Shown here: positions 24,301-34,100 of the stretch, piece after piece
Layout: each line of letters begins with the position of its first letter
Numbering within the stretch: position 1 is the first letter of the stretch
Origin: Gavia stellata
Taxonomy: Eukaryota > Chordata > Aves > Gaviiformes > Gaviidae
Length of the DNA: 64,000 bases
NCBI RefSeq assembly: GCF_030936135.1
Contig: NC_082619.1
Span: 9,404,208-9,468,207 of the forward strand
Reading direction: 5' to 3'
Program-made: the position numbers and the translations under genes
The notes under the pieces: model-generated
The model's database searches: none
Told to the model about the DNA's origin: nothing
What the model saw: only the letters and a program-made list of their open reading frames with translations

Positions 24301-24972
24301 GGATGCAGCTGCTCATGCGTCAGGCAGTGTGGGCTCGCCTGGAAGACCCCCTGGCTCACCCTGAGGGGTTGCGTCTCTTGAGAAGGTAAGAGCCCCAGGG
24401 ATGCATCTGGCCACCTCCTGCGGAGCTATGCGCAGAGAAATGGCTGCTGGGACCCTTCTGGAGTGCCTGGGAAGCCGTCCTGAGCTAAAGAATAGTGTCT
24501 GCATCGGTGCACGTGAATTTTGGAGACGCGGCCTGTGGCCTTCCTGGGTAACTGTGTGTCCCTCGCTTGTGTCCCCTGTGCAGCGTCCTGCTCCAGGCTG
24601 GGCTTGTCTCCCCCTCTCTGGTGAAGAGCCTCTTGCCACGGCTGCGTTCCTGATCACTTAAGCTGCGCGTGACAGCTACAGCTTTCTTTGCTGAGGTAAG
24701 GCAGGGGGTGGGGAAGGAAGGGTTCACAGGGTTTGAATGAGATCCTGCTCCTTGGGATTTCTTTTTTTGTGGGAAGATCCCTGGAGAAAGGGTCTCTGGA
24801 GCGGAGCGGCCAGGGGAATACCTGGCTGGGACCAGGTCCCCACGGCACTGCCTGTGTCGTTCCAGCTCTCTCGGGACTGCAGGACAAGAAGGACCCACGA
24901 GTGAGGCAGGCGTTAGACGAGTCTCTCCGTGATACCTGGCCCCAGTCAGCACCAAGGAGTTAATTAAATAAA
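8580..24972 (+). CDS. Maestro HEAT-like repeat (MROH) family gene, 29 phased exons, truncated relative to family
   Basis: Spliced exons with GT-AG borders: 8580-8719, 9212-9334, 10104-10196, 10688-10757, 10875-10988, 11441-11514, 11857-11976, 12987-13094, 13290-13449, 13838-13878, 14168-14309, 14994-15046, 15463-15570, 15820-15939, 16125-16247, 17093-17254, 17481-17603, 17920-17987, 18352-18487, 18593-18688, 19157-19261, 19484-19607, 20553-20662, 20925-21077, 22595-22740, 22987-23149, 23441-23634, 24248-24385, 24584-24695. All junction phases agree and the frame stays open for 1,124 codons to TGA at 24651. The product is an all-helical HEAT-repeat scaffold (for example LQDNE, LPQVVEAV, LLQYVVPAQY, LQALHGRIHRAL). 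The biochemical role of avian MROH proteins is not known to me. Odd points: an exon block expected after 9334 is missing, and the C-terminal HEAT region is nearly absent. The true start codon is not identified. It may be an expressed paralogue or a young pseudogene. Confidence 0.85.
9335..10103 (+). other. Intron of MROH-like gene where a family exon block is missing
   Basis: In related bird MROH proteins several exons (of the order of 200-300 residues) lie between the segment ending RAAQ and the segment corresponding to exon 10104-10196. I read all three frames of this 769-base stretch and found no such peptides. Exons 9212-9334 and 10104-10196 both begin and end in phase 0, so the loss keeps the frame. 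Whether this is a deletion or a natural short paralogue is not known. Confidence 0.55.
10104..11976 (+). CDS. MROH-like exons 3-7 (HEAT block)
   Basis: Exon 10104-10196 (SYVLEMLEAVEAPV), 10688-10757 (LSDATKELGRAHK), 10875-10988 (begins ARICPEETVLFL across the junction, then GRVAALGLLGALAHSD), 11441-11514 (REKLPQVVEAV) and 11857-11976 (VRRAVLEFIRELL ... DVVGHIFNEFSR). Phases run 0/0, 0/1, 1/1, 1/0, 0/0 and all match. Paired helices with the D..VRRAVLEF pattern are typical of HEAT repeats. Splice sites are all canonical. Confidence 0.85.
11977..12986 (+). other. MROH-like intron of about 1 kb
   Basis: GC-rich intron between two phase-0 exons. Long reading frames occur on both strands (up to about 190 codons on the minus strand), as expected where A/T-rich stop codons are scarce. 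No exon with matching phase and family sequence was found. Confidence 0.6.
12987..15046 (+). CDS. MROH-like exons 8-12
   Basis: Exon 12987-13094 (EDGALRALCVDILGSLDVS), 13290-13449 (LLWPRLLQYVVPAQYSGM, then an acidic KEEEEEPDAMDSQEQ linker), 13838-13878 (RLPAPQALLARLL), 14168-14309 (VVAADPYVSGERA ... LQALHGRIHRALGAAW), 14994-15046 (KNGSCLDSAEWEHRVLK). Phases 0/0, 0/1, 1/0, 0/1, 1/0. The Glu-rich linker before the short 41-base exon separates two HEAT blocks. All splice sites are GT-AG. Confidence 0.87.
15463..18688 (+). CDS. MROH-like exons 13-20
   Basis: Exons 15463-15570 (DKAWTVGLSQELSQQLG), 15820-15939 (LFLYKALGTALAACRDL), 16125-16247 (GMISVVSHAAESHFHLVLD), 17093-17254 (AQAIRAALMRTYSGMALRAP), 17481-17603 (DLQLKLALVQSITEVSCAIQ), 17920-17987 (DWIKGEPWDSLVYGVFQALEE), 18352-18487 (LRPPLSREENRKLLSVCC) and 18593-18688 (LLHRRCMEDLGHLLETLL). 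The frame is open throughout and phases agree. At 16247 the exon reads into a short sequence (GDGFSQTSMGWK) before its donor that looks less conserved than the rest, so that exon end may be shifted. Confidence 0.85.
19157..21077 (+). CDS. MROH-like exons 21-24
   Basis: Exon 19157-19261 (VLKGWLTSAKEWERERALQ), 19484-19607 (CEQFGSLVGLLATLTSDCL), 20553-20662 (VVPQADEIRCFCEEL ... CTKIAK) and 20925-21077 (PPAQATDFLTAVLDSLLHV ... FLEECRKEILQE). Phases 0/0, 0/1, 1/0, 0/0. The intron 19608-20552 contains no further family sequence. Confidence 0.86.
21078..22594 (+). other. Largest MROH-like intron, with a TG-rich microsatellite
   Basis: No exon found in 1.5 kb between the donor GAG|GTAAAG and the acceptor TTCAG|GTGCC. 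Bases 22351-22402 are a degenerate TG/CG-rich simple repeat (GCATGTGTGTGTGCGCG pattern). Confidence 0.6.
22595..24695 (+). CDS. MROH-like exons 25-29, ending at premature TGA 24651
   Basis: Exons 22595-22740 (VPKILNTLCTYMQQS), 22987-23149 (DTVELWRSLGRSTIGIQVL), 23441-23634 (AISEVVLALRSTEELRQLLP), 24248-24385 (RIFLLAVELVLGKCM) and 24584-24695 (SVLLQAGLVSPSLVKSLLPRLRS then TGA). After the TGA the same frame still spells the conserved LRVTATAFFAE up to donor GAG|GTAAGG, so the stop is new relative to the family. Related proteins continue for well over 100 residues beyond this point. The truncation may be tolerated because it removes only C-terminal helices. Confidence 0.85.
24866..24972 (+). pseudogene. 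Remnant MROH-like terminal exon and polyadenylation signal
   Basis: After acceptor GTTCCAG (24865) one frame reads LSGLQDKKDPRVRQAL and ends at TAA 24961-24963, resembling a C-terminal HEAT repeat of the family. That frame needs a phase-1 entry, but the upstream exon ends in phase 0, which instead gives LSRDCRTRRTHE and a stop at once. AATAAA is at 24967-24972, immediately after the stop, so the transcript probably ends about 10-30 bases later. The exons normally lying between seem to be lost. Confidence 0.45.
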
Positions 24973-25759
24973 GCTCTGCACGAAATGCCTAAAGGGGAGT
25001 GTATCTTTTTTTTTCCGATGGCACCCTTGTGCTTGGTGGGACCACATGTGGGTGACGCTGAGGCCGGGGGCTGCCACACCTCAGATCTTCCCGGGCTGGG
25101 GACAATGGAGTCATGCCGGGACAGACCCCAGAGCAGGGGTCTCCCCATGGGGTCCTGGGCCCGCCCACTGCCCATGGGGATCCCCTTGCCACCCCTCCCA
25201 CCACGGCAGGACCACCTCTGACACCAGCAAGGGCTGGCGCAGGGAACAGCCCAGGACAGCCCTGGCCATACCACCACAGCAGGCTTTGCCCCCCGCCGGT
25301 GTCCTGCCATGCTGGGACCCCCCACAGCATTTGCCCAGAGATGCAGTGGGGGGGTAGCAGGGGAAAAGGGCGGCACTGGGGGGAGTAGGGGGCACTGGAA
25401 GATGCGTGGGGGGAACCAAGGGAGGCACAGAAGTTTACAGGGGTGTGGGCAGGGGGCAGAAGGTGGGCACTGGGGGACAAGTGGGGAATGTCGGGGGGTG
25501 TCTTCAAGGGTCAGCTATGGCTCAGGGGCTGAGCAGAGGGACAGAGCGTAGCAGAGGGCTCTGGCTGGCCCATCGGACCCCTGCCCACTAACACAGGCGC
25601 CACTGGTGCTGCTCCCCAGCCCTGGCCGGCCTGGGCACATCTGCGTGGGGCAGGGGCAGCTCCACACAGGGAGCCCACCAGCAGAGATGTGGTTTCGTCC
25701 CTCAGGCTGCTGGGCACCCTGGCCCCGCTGCGAGCCCATGTAAGCCTCTGGTCCCCTGT
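24973..25759. other. Intergenic, G-rich, with G-quadruplex-type runs
   Basis: Downstream of the polyadenylation signal. On the + strand 25345-25510 is crowded with runs of three to seven G (for example around 25346-25393 and 25466-25500), often next to CACTGGGGG or GGCACTGG words that recur loosely. No coding sequence recognised; long open frames on both strands reflect high GC. Confidence 0.5.
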
Positions 25760-26470
25760 CGCGGGGGTCCCACCATATGTACGATCCTAACTGAAGACTC
25801 TGCAAAGTTTGCTCAATCACCTTGCACAGCCGTGTTCCTTGACAGAGGTGAGGACGGAGCTGTAAGAGGGAGTCGAGCCCCTGCCTGGGTGGAACACCAG
25901 GCTGGGGGGCGGGTCCTGCTGTGGAGGGGGCACCAGCGAGGGCCAGGGGCCGGGCCGGGGGTTTCCCTGGGCATCTGCAGTGCTGAGGGCTCCAGCAGCC
26001 CTGGGAGGCGAGTGTGCCAGGCGCGGGGCAAGCGACTCAGCTGGACGTTCAAGCGACCGAGTTTGGATAATGATGTGGGATTCTTGTGCCCAGAGAACCG
26101 TTAAGACCGACCTTGCCATCTCTCGTACGACCCGGGGGAGCGGAGACTCGCCTGCTAAGACGGGGTGCAGATACGGAGGGGGCCCCGTGGAGGCAGGACA
26201 GCCCTGTGTGTGGTCAGCAAAGACAGCAAGATAACAGAAGCCTGAATGGGTCTTTGTTTCTTCCAAAGGCTTCGTGTCCCATCACTGACCTTTGCTTCAT
26301 TACCGGTGAAATGCATATTCCAACTCACACCCTGCATATGCTAATGAAGATTACAGAGATCATGCTAAACATGTATGGCTATAGCACTCGTCTCTCCACC
26401 CAAATCATGCTACATGTCACATATGGGGGGGGAACCTCGTCGTTTTTGGGGATGAAAGACAGAGAAAATG
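25760..26470 (-). mobile_element. Possible LTR (minus strand) with primer-binding-like sequence
   Basis: Read on the minus strand, a stretch ending ...GGATCGTACA is followed after two bases by TGGTGGGACCCCCGCGAC (25759-25776), which starts with TGG like a retroviral primer-binding site and loosely resembles the Trp-tRNA type of avian retroelements. The LTR edge would then be TG at 25778. The other edge is not defined and no gag or pol sequence is seen. Low confidence; it may be ordinary intergenic DNA. Confidence 0.25.
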
Positions 26471-28960
26471 ATTGTTAAAGTGGGAGAGAAGAACCTTGAC
26501 ACCTAACGGAGCAGTCGACGGGCTGCGTTCTCTTCCCCCACCCCAGGCAGGGACGCCTCTCTGGGTACACGCTGCGCCTCCCACCCTCTGGGCAAATTTC
26601 AAAATGACATTCCTTTTAATGCAACAACAGGTTTTCAAAGAAAGGATCATGTCGTTTACCTGCCATTAAAAAAAAAAAAAGTATATATAAAAAGGACTCA
26701 AATCTATGAATGGAGAACATTTACCAAACCCTGTAAAGACAAATTAACCAAAGAGCAAGCATTAATGGGAAAACCTGGGAGCAGAATGAGAAGCACCACA
26801 CAGCTAAAGCTGTCCCAAGCACTTAGGGCTCCATCAAGGACCACAAGCCCTGAGGCTGATGATGGCTGTTGGATGAGTTTCCTTCCCCCAGATGGAAACA
26901 CCTCTCACTGTGCTGTGCTCAGACCAAGGAAGGAAAAAGCGATACACCCCCCCACATCTAAAGGCATGCCACTCCATTCAAAGGTAAATTTTGATTTATT
27001 TAGATAAACTGCCTGTCCAGTTTTAGCACCTGCCTCTAGAGTATATTGATTTCATCCACCCCTACCCACAAAAACTTTTGACTGAGTGCTGAGTGATGTG
27101 GAATCAGGTGGATTTAGACACGCACGCTGCTACCAGGGGACCGGATTTTTAACCTCTTTACAAGTATTCGTTGCTTTGAAGCTGCCCGAGGGTCAGCACG
27201 CCCTCGCTTCTGGAGGTTCTCGCTCTGCGCAGGCACTAAGGAAGACATTTCTGGCGACAGGTTATTTTAAAGCACAGCAGAACATACCATTTATGACCTC
27301 CTGAGAATTATCTCCCAGACAGATCAGCAACAAGGGCAAAACTTGTCTATTTAACATGCATTTGAGTTACAGGACTGTTAACCAGACACCACTACCAGAC
27401 CTTTCACTGGACTGAAGGCTGGCAGCAGCGGACCAGGACAGTCCTTTCTGGTCACCTCACTCCTGGGTAGAAATCTGAGAGACTTCCTTTATTTCAGTCC
27501 ATAAAACAGTACCTAATTCAATGCCAGAAATCCAAAGAGCTACAGTAAGGGTTTGGTTTTGGGGTTTTGGTTTTTTTTAACAGAGCATAGCAGATAAAAA
27601 GCAAGCAAACAAACAAAAACCCCCAGGTAAACCCCTGAGGGACTAATGAGGAACAAAAGGCTGAGCCCAAGCTCAACCCCAGGGCAAGTGGGCTGGCAGA
27701 AGGGAGAGGACACTGCTGGGGGACCGGGCTGCGGGGCAGGAGGCAGCCAGAGACCAGAGCTCTGCCGGCACTGCGGCGCTGCTCCAGCCCGGCACGGCGG
27801 CTCACCCAGCGGGACCCGGCAGGTCTTCTCTCCAAAGACCCGGTTCTGCTCTGAGCCCGAGCTGCAGCTGCGTGTCCACAGCACCCTGCCTTCAGCAGCA
27901 CCAGAGGGGAGGAAACACCGACCCGGAGCAGACACCAGGCCCGTCCCCCCTGCTTCGCACGGCATCCCTGCAGCTACAGGCACCTCCTGGAAGGCCGGAG
28001 CGTGCAACCACAGTTCTTAAATGTGCTTCCACAAAGACCAGGCAATGACAGAAAACAGATTCAGCGAGGGAAAACCAGGGAAAAGGAGGAGGAAATCGGT
28101 CTGCCTGGCTACATGAGATCGGTACGAGAAACAAAGGGAGATGCAGGACAAAGCAGAACTGAGCAGGACCTTGAAGGCCAGGTGAAGAAGAAATAGGCAA
28201 GTTGAACTACAGGAGTGTTGTGAAGAGGAGAATTATTTTGTTTCAATCTCAACTGAGACTTGGTTCTTCATCCCTTACCAATTATTCTGATTATTAATTC
28301 TATTTTTACACGGCATTTTTTCAACCTTTAAGAAGATGCAGCTGTGAGAAGCGCACAGCACAGAGCAGCCTGTGACAGTCCCCGTTGTCTCCTTAGGACG
28401 AGGAGCAGCCCCAGGAGCTGCCCTTGGGCAGAAGGACGGTGCAGGAGAAGCGCGGAGCAGCCGCTGCAAGGAAGGAACCGGGGACTCGCCGAGGCTGCCC
28501 AGGGATGTGTGTCACCGGGGCAGGAGGGGTGGGTCAGGGGTTGGGTACCGGGAAGGGGCAGCAGCAAGGCTGCCTTAAAAGCCTGGGTGCACAGGGGACC
28601 CCAGAGAAGCACCCAGGAGCGGTCACCCAGCAGCGAGGTGACAACCTGCAGACTGGCAGCACATCAGGCGGGACAAGCTTGCAGAGAAAAACGATGGCAA
28701 TTAGTGACATCGCATTTAGAGCCATCAACAGCCACAACGTTACTGCAGTGTAGATCAAGTGCATTGTGCGGAGCTGTGGAAGAGGAGGGAGGTGGAGATG
28801 AAGAAGCAGCCGACTCTGGAGGCTAAAGCAGGGCCACGCACGCCACGAGGCCCTCCTGCTATTTCCGGTCTCAGAGCAAGTGCTGCTGCCCTATTTCCCA
28901 ATCGGAAGCACTCCCAGCTTCCCAGCACACGGAAACTTTCATCACGTTTCAGTTACTTCT
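26471..28960. other. Intergenic DNA, no gene recognised
   Basis: Contains an A run followed by a TATATATAAAAA-type stretch at 26668-26695, and a GC-rich patch at 27640-28000 with overlapping open frames on both strands (up to about 155 codons) that have no recognisable product or splice chain. Nothing else supported. Confidence 0.5.
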
Positions 28961-29500
28961 TGTGACACGCGGAAACAAACTTCACAACTCACACACAGTT
29001 ATAAAGCAGGCATGTCTATTGCGGCGCCGGGTGCAAGGGGATTTCTCCTCAAAGCTTGCACACCGGGTTAAAATCATGACAGGTATTTAAAACAGTTAAC
29101 AACGTTAGTTACGCCTACTGGTGCTACCCCTTAATTAACTCTTGGTTAATACTTTTCTTACTTCATCTTAAAGTTACAGTTCTCTTTTAATTCACTACGT
29201 ATGCTCAGAGAGTAAGGGGCTTAATTGGGTTGGGGCTTTTCTAGCTAGGAGGTGTGTTCCTTAGTATTAGAATGAGATTATAATGAGACAGGTTAACTCT
29301 AGGGCACTCTTTTGGCAGTCCATTCTATTTTTCTACAATTCGTCCTTGTGCTAATCGTTATTGCTAGTTAGCAGAGAGTTAGTGAAGACAGTCTTTCTCT
29401 CTAATATGTCTAAGTGCCAGGTGCAGTTGTTATGAAGCATCTTCTTTACATTCTTCTAATTCTTCTTACTTGCTTTTAACCCTTGTTTTTCAAGATGTCC
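28961..29500 (-). mobile_element. Candidate solo LTR of an avian endogenous retrovirus (minus strand); right edge uncertain
   Basis: Read on the minus strand, 29060-28961 gives GGTGTGCAAGCTTTGAGG, then a GCGCCGCAATAGACATGCC polyadenylation-type region, CTGCTTTATAACT, and an end at ...GTGTCACA, which is the usual CA terminus. This arrangement resembles the R-U5 part of bird ERV LTRs as I remember them. The AT-rich DNA to about 29500 would be U3. No retroviral genes flank it and I could not find the opposite TG edge or a target-site duplication. Confidence 0.4.
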
Positions 29501-30986
29501 TGTAACAGAGTAAAGGAATGAAGTTATTGCCTTGCTTGCAGGATGTGGGTAAACCTTGAGTGGGAGGGAATGGTCATCTTTGTATAGACGATGACTTGCT
29601 GTATACAGCAAGACATCATCCACACAGAAAAGATGATGTGGAACAGAAGGAAGCAGGAGGGAATATGATCTGTGATTTTGTCAGATAATGTCAGAACGGA
29701 AAAAAAAATTTAGAGTAGGGCTGGGTCTGAGAGCACTGGTCTTTCAAGTCCCAGAAAATAAGAAGCGGGCAAACCCATCTGTACCTTGGTCCAGTTAACC
29801 AGAAAGGGAGGGGAAATTATTTCTAGTCCAAAGTAGTGCTTAGCAAATAGTGTACATGTTTCTCTTTGATTTTTGTTTCTGTTTGAGACCCGCTTTCTGG
29901 GGTTGTCTTCTCTTCTTGCCCTTTCTTGCACACCCACTTTGTGTGACACAGACGAAGAGAGGTGGTTGTCAGGCTGGTGACTGGAAGAGGAATGGCCCAT
30001 GGACCTGTTAACCCATGCTACTTATAGGATAAGGGTGCTGGAGAAGAACTGCCATTAGCATAAAGTCTTCAGTGGCCCTGCTTTCACAAATTTGCATTTA
30101 TATTTGAGCTAATTGCTCGTGTTCCCTTAATGGTTTCATGCTTTTGTTTCTGCTGTTACAACCTCTAATGCCTGTAGGGAGCCTTGAGTTTGGGTGTTAT
30201 TAAGTGAAAATTAGGGCCCTCGTTCTCCATGGAGAAATGCTCTTGGGTGCTGTGGTAATTTCATGCCTGGAAGGAGTCATATTTGCTGGATAATTTTTGT
30301 GACTTAAACCAAGCAAATTAGCCTTGGGAGACTGTAGTTCTTAATGAGAGCATTGAACTCTACGCTCCATTAGTTGGAAGCATCACCAGGCTCCTTGCAC
30401 AGAGGGTGGACCTTGGGTTTGCAAAGTTGGCAAGTAGTCTGATTTTATTAACGCTGGGGGCAGCAGCAATCCCTGGGTTTAAGGTTGTTCATAGTACTCC
30501 GAGCACTTAGTAGGGTCAGGCACACAGTCACATCAGGTCAGCTGCCCTGGCAAAATGAAGCAGCTAAGTGACATTTACCTTCCTTCTGTTCCCCCCGGAA
30601 AACTTGTAAAAAGGAATAAAGGACAGTTTGGCTACTAATAGAGATTGGGTTAATAATTCCAGTAAATGGGATTCCAAAAGCAATGGAAGCGGGGGAAGGT
30701 GAGAAATGCCAGCAGGCCCTGGTGTGTGTTTGTGGCTCGTGGGACAGCACCCCCAGCAAAAGGCTGTTTTGGCTCAGGGAATGTTTGTTCTGGGGTTTTA
30801 CTGCTATGAGTCTTGACTGTGCCACTTAAATATGGTCTAATCACGGAACAGGGTGGGGACGCCTTAAGTTCTCCACTTCGGAAGGATGCCGCAGCCTGGA
30901 GACGTGGGTGTGTCCTCTGGTTCTGCCATGAATGGGATTCTAGAGTTTCAAAGTTCCGTTGTTGCTCCTTCCAGGTGAGCTGAGAG
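29501..30986. other. Intergenic DNA, no gene recognised
   Basis: No splice-consistent coding segments or repeat tails. A short inverted word lies at 29580-29640 (GATGACTTGCTGTATACAGCAAGACATCATC), which could form a small hairpin. Open frames are under 125 codons. Confidence 0.5.
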
Positions 30987-31106
30987 ATGGCCACTGGCAA
31001 GATGCATCTGTCCATGGGGTCCTCCAGAATGGCTGGTGGATTCCAGAGGAAAGTGGTAGCACCTCGTTTTCCAAAGCTAGTCAGAGAGACAGAGGAGTCT
31101 GTAACT
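30987..31106 (+). pseudogene. HYDIN: HYDIN-like initiator exon (40 codons)
   Basis: The ATG at 30987 opens a 120-base coding segment ending exactly at a consensus donor (ACT|GTAAGT). Its peptide contains AGGFQRKVVAPRFPKL, which I recognise as the conserved N-terminal segment of hydrocephalus-inducing protein (human form: GxFQxKVVxPRNPKLxKE). HYDIN is a very large ASH/MSP-domain protein of the central-pair apparatus of motile cilia. The next family exon (SAFLREMS type) is not found downstream. This is therefore an isolated exon of a partial duplicate, although it keeps an intact start and donor. Confidence 0.65.
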
Positions 31107-34100
31107 GTAAGTACCTGCTGTGGCTGGGCAGCACCTGTGTTAAGGCTGGAAACTCCCCCTGTGTCCCTCCTGCGCCTTCCTCCTGCTGTCTAGCAGCACT
31201 GTGAAGCTGGACCCCACCTCCCCATCACTTTGCTGCCCGGCTTCTGCTGGAGGTGGCTGTCATGGTGCAGTGGGGGATGGACTGCGTGCTGCTTCAGGGA
31301 AAGTCCAGAGTCCTGCCTGGATGCCAAGTTAAACGAAGTACTGGGCATTGCACTGGAATAGCTGAAGCGTGGGTGTGTGCTTCTTTCCATCCTCTTTGTG
31401 TGGGCAGTAATATCTTCTGTCATGTAGGCATACTTGCCAGTGCTGCTCTGACCATACCTGCCCTCCAGGCAGCTGGGCATGTGGTGGGCTGCTTGAGCTC
31501 TGCCTGAAGACTTGAGAGACATGGCTGGTTCCAGACAGAACAGGTTGCAAAACAGTCATTATATCTCATATCCTGTGTGGAGCACAGATCCCGCCCTGCA
31601 AACAGCAGTGGAGTCAGGGCGATTCCTCCTTCCCATCCACAGACGTCCCCTTTGCTGACTGGAGCTTACCTGACGGGAGATGACCTAGTGCTCAGGCTCT
31701 GTCGAGGAGAGATCTCTGTGTACTTCTGCGGAGGGGTCCGTGAGGCCAGAACAGAGAGAAAACAGGTGCAAATTAAGAAGAGATAACTAAAACTTGGTGC
31801 CATTCCTCTCCACGTCAGTCTTGGCACAACGCTGCTTTTCTGCTCTCCTCTGACTCACCCGACCGTGACACCTCCACACACGTGTTGGCTGTGAGCGTTG
31901 TGCAAGGATGGAGTTAGAGCATTTCTGATAACTCCTCGCCACTCTCTTCAAAGGTCACTGGCTCAATGCAGCAGAACTAAAGAGAAAACAGATGCCCGAA
32001 GAGCAGAAATCCCGAAACGTGTCCCATCAAATCATGAAGGAGAAGCTAATGGGGCAGAGCCACTTGGTTAGATCATGTGTATCCTGCTCTGTATCACTAA
32101 TTTCCTGATGTTAAGTATTTCAGCGGGTAACTTAGGGGACTTGCAGGAGTATCCTAGTGGCTGTGATCACAAATTATTCATCAGTGGCACTTGAACAAGA
32201 AAAGCCTTTCTGAAGAAAGGCATTTGTGTAGCTCTTTTTATAAACTTACATATTAGACAACCAAGTGTCCTAAATGACATGTCACATCTAATTTGGCACC
32301 CAAGACATGAAGTCTGCATCTGCCCTTGGCCAACCCTGGCAGCTCCGCTCTCTGTGTCAGTTCATCTGTCTGGCAGACAGATCTGCAGCTTCCTCCTGAC
32401 TCCCTGGCATCTGTGCACGCTGTACTGTACCGAGCCATTTCTGGGTTTATATCTTCAGCACGATGTCAAATACTTCTCCTTGCGGTAGAAGGTGCTCCGG
32501 CAAGCCCTCCAGCCTTCAAAAGAGTCCTCGGTGCCTGCAGCCAGGAGTGTAAGGGTGGCTGCGTCCCCAGCTCATTTCCAGAAGAGCAGTCATGGGGGAT
32601 GCTTAGCAAAGCGTGTAGAAACAGGCAGTGCATATGCTTTCTCCCCCGTAGGCTCTGGAGTTGGCAGTTCTCTGTGCTGGAGGCTTCATTCTCATCTTTG
32701 TTTAAGAGCTTCTGATGGTTTTCTCTTCCAAGAATTTGCCCAGTTGCTCTCTGGATTTAGGGCTGTTAGCCTCTACAGCATGCTATGGCAGTATGTTGCA
32801 AAGGAAGGAATAGTCCCTGGAAAAGTACTACTACTTTTGTGTAATTTCTGACTGCTAACATTATTTCAGGCCCTGAGGTTCCTGTTTTGTGACAAATCAT
32901 GACAAATGTTTCCTTTTTCACATTTCCCAGGCCGTTTGTGCTTTTACAAACCTCTCCCATCTATCTGCCATATGGATTCCTCGACCTAGAAATCTCGTCA
33001 GTCTTCATATAGAAGCTGCTCCATGCTTTTAATTGTACTTTCTCCTCTCCTCTATTAATTCCAAATGCTTCAGCTTGTTTTTTCAGATCAGAACTATACC
33101 CAAGATTTCAAGACCCACGTGGCCATGGGTTTAGACAGTGAGGCGATAGTTTTCATGGTGTCTATTTTGTAGTAGTTTGTCTTGATCGCTGTGGAAAATT
33201 AGCTTGTGTTTCCATAAACCTGAGTTGTGCATGCTCGAAGCAGTGTGCCTGTCTCCCATTTCTTGGGTCCTGGCTCATCTGCTTGCCAATGTATGCCGAG
33301 GATTCAGCGCAGGGGAAAGGTAACGCTTATAAAGCATGCCCGCCTCTGTACCTCTTCCAAACGTCAGTTATTTTTATATGCTAAATTGTCCATTATAGGA
33401 GGCAGACTGTCCAGTCATTGGAAACATTGCTGTTTTTCTCCCAACGTGACTCATGTCTGGCCACAAACCCCTGCTACGCCAGACTCCCTTAAGAGCAAAG
33501 AAATTGAGGGTTATGCAGGCGCGAAGGCTGAGTTCTCCATGTGCAGAGATGAATGAGTGACTGTAGAGATCTAGTGTTTCAAGGGGAAGTCTTGCCTCAT
33601 TCCCCAGCCCCGCTCCCAGAACGAATGTGATTCTGCTGCGTTGCCTGGCTTAGGATTTAAGGAGTCCATCCAGCTCTCCCCTTGTGTTGTCGCATGGTCA
33701 CCTTTTAAAGGCAGGTCCATCCACTGGCTGCCTTGCTGTAAGCCCTGCAGTGAGGAGAAGGCTGTGCCTTTGCATGGGGGATGCTCTCCAGGATATGGCA
33801 ACGTTGCTGCCTGCCCCCTGCCAGCACTAACTGGGTGAGACTTCAATACCCTTGCTTGGGCATGAAGCTCTTTTGCCAGAAATTGTAATAGCCCCTGTAC
33901 CAGTCCCTCACTCCTCCAGCTTTGCTGCTGTGCAGCAGCTTTGTAGGGCAGTGAGGGGGCCAGAGAGGAGCAGGGCTGGAATAGCAAGGAGAAGAGTTTG
34001 CAGCATCCCACCATCCCAGCTGCTCAGTCCTGCATGGAAGTCTTTGGGCTGAAGCAGTGTTCCTATCTTGGACGCTTTTTGCAATGGGAAGAGAAAGGCA

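Noticed and set aside
31577-31786. Possible extra HYDIN exon
   Set aside because: An acceptor-like CAG exists, but the peptide does not resemble HYDIN and no matching donor phase is found.
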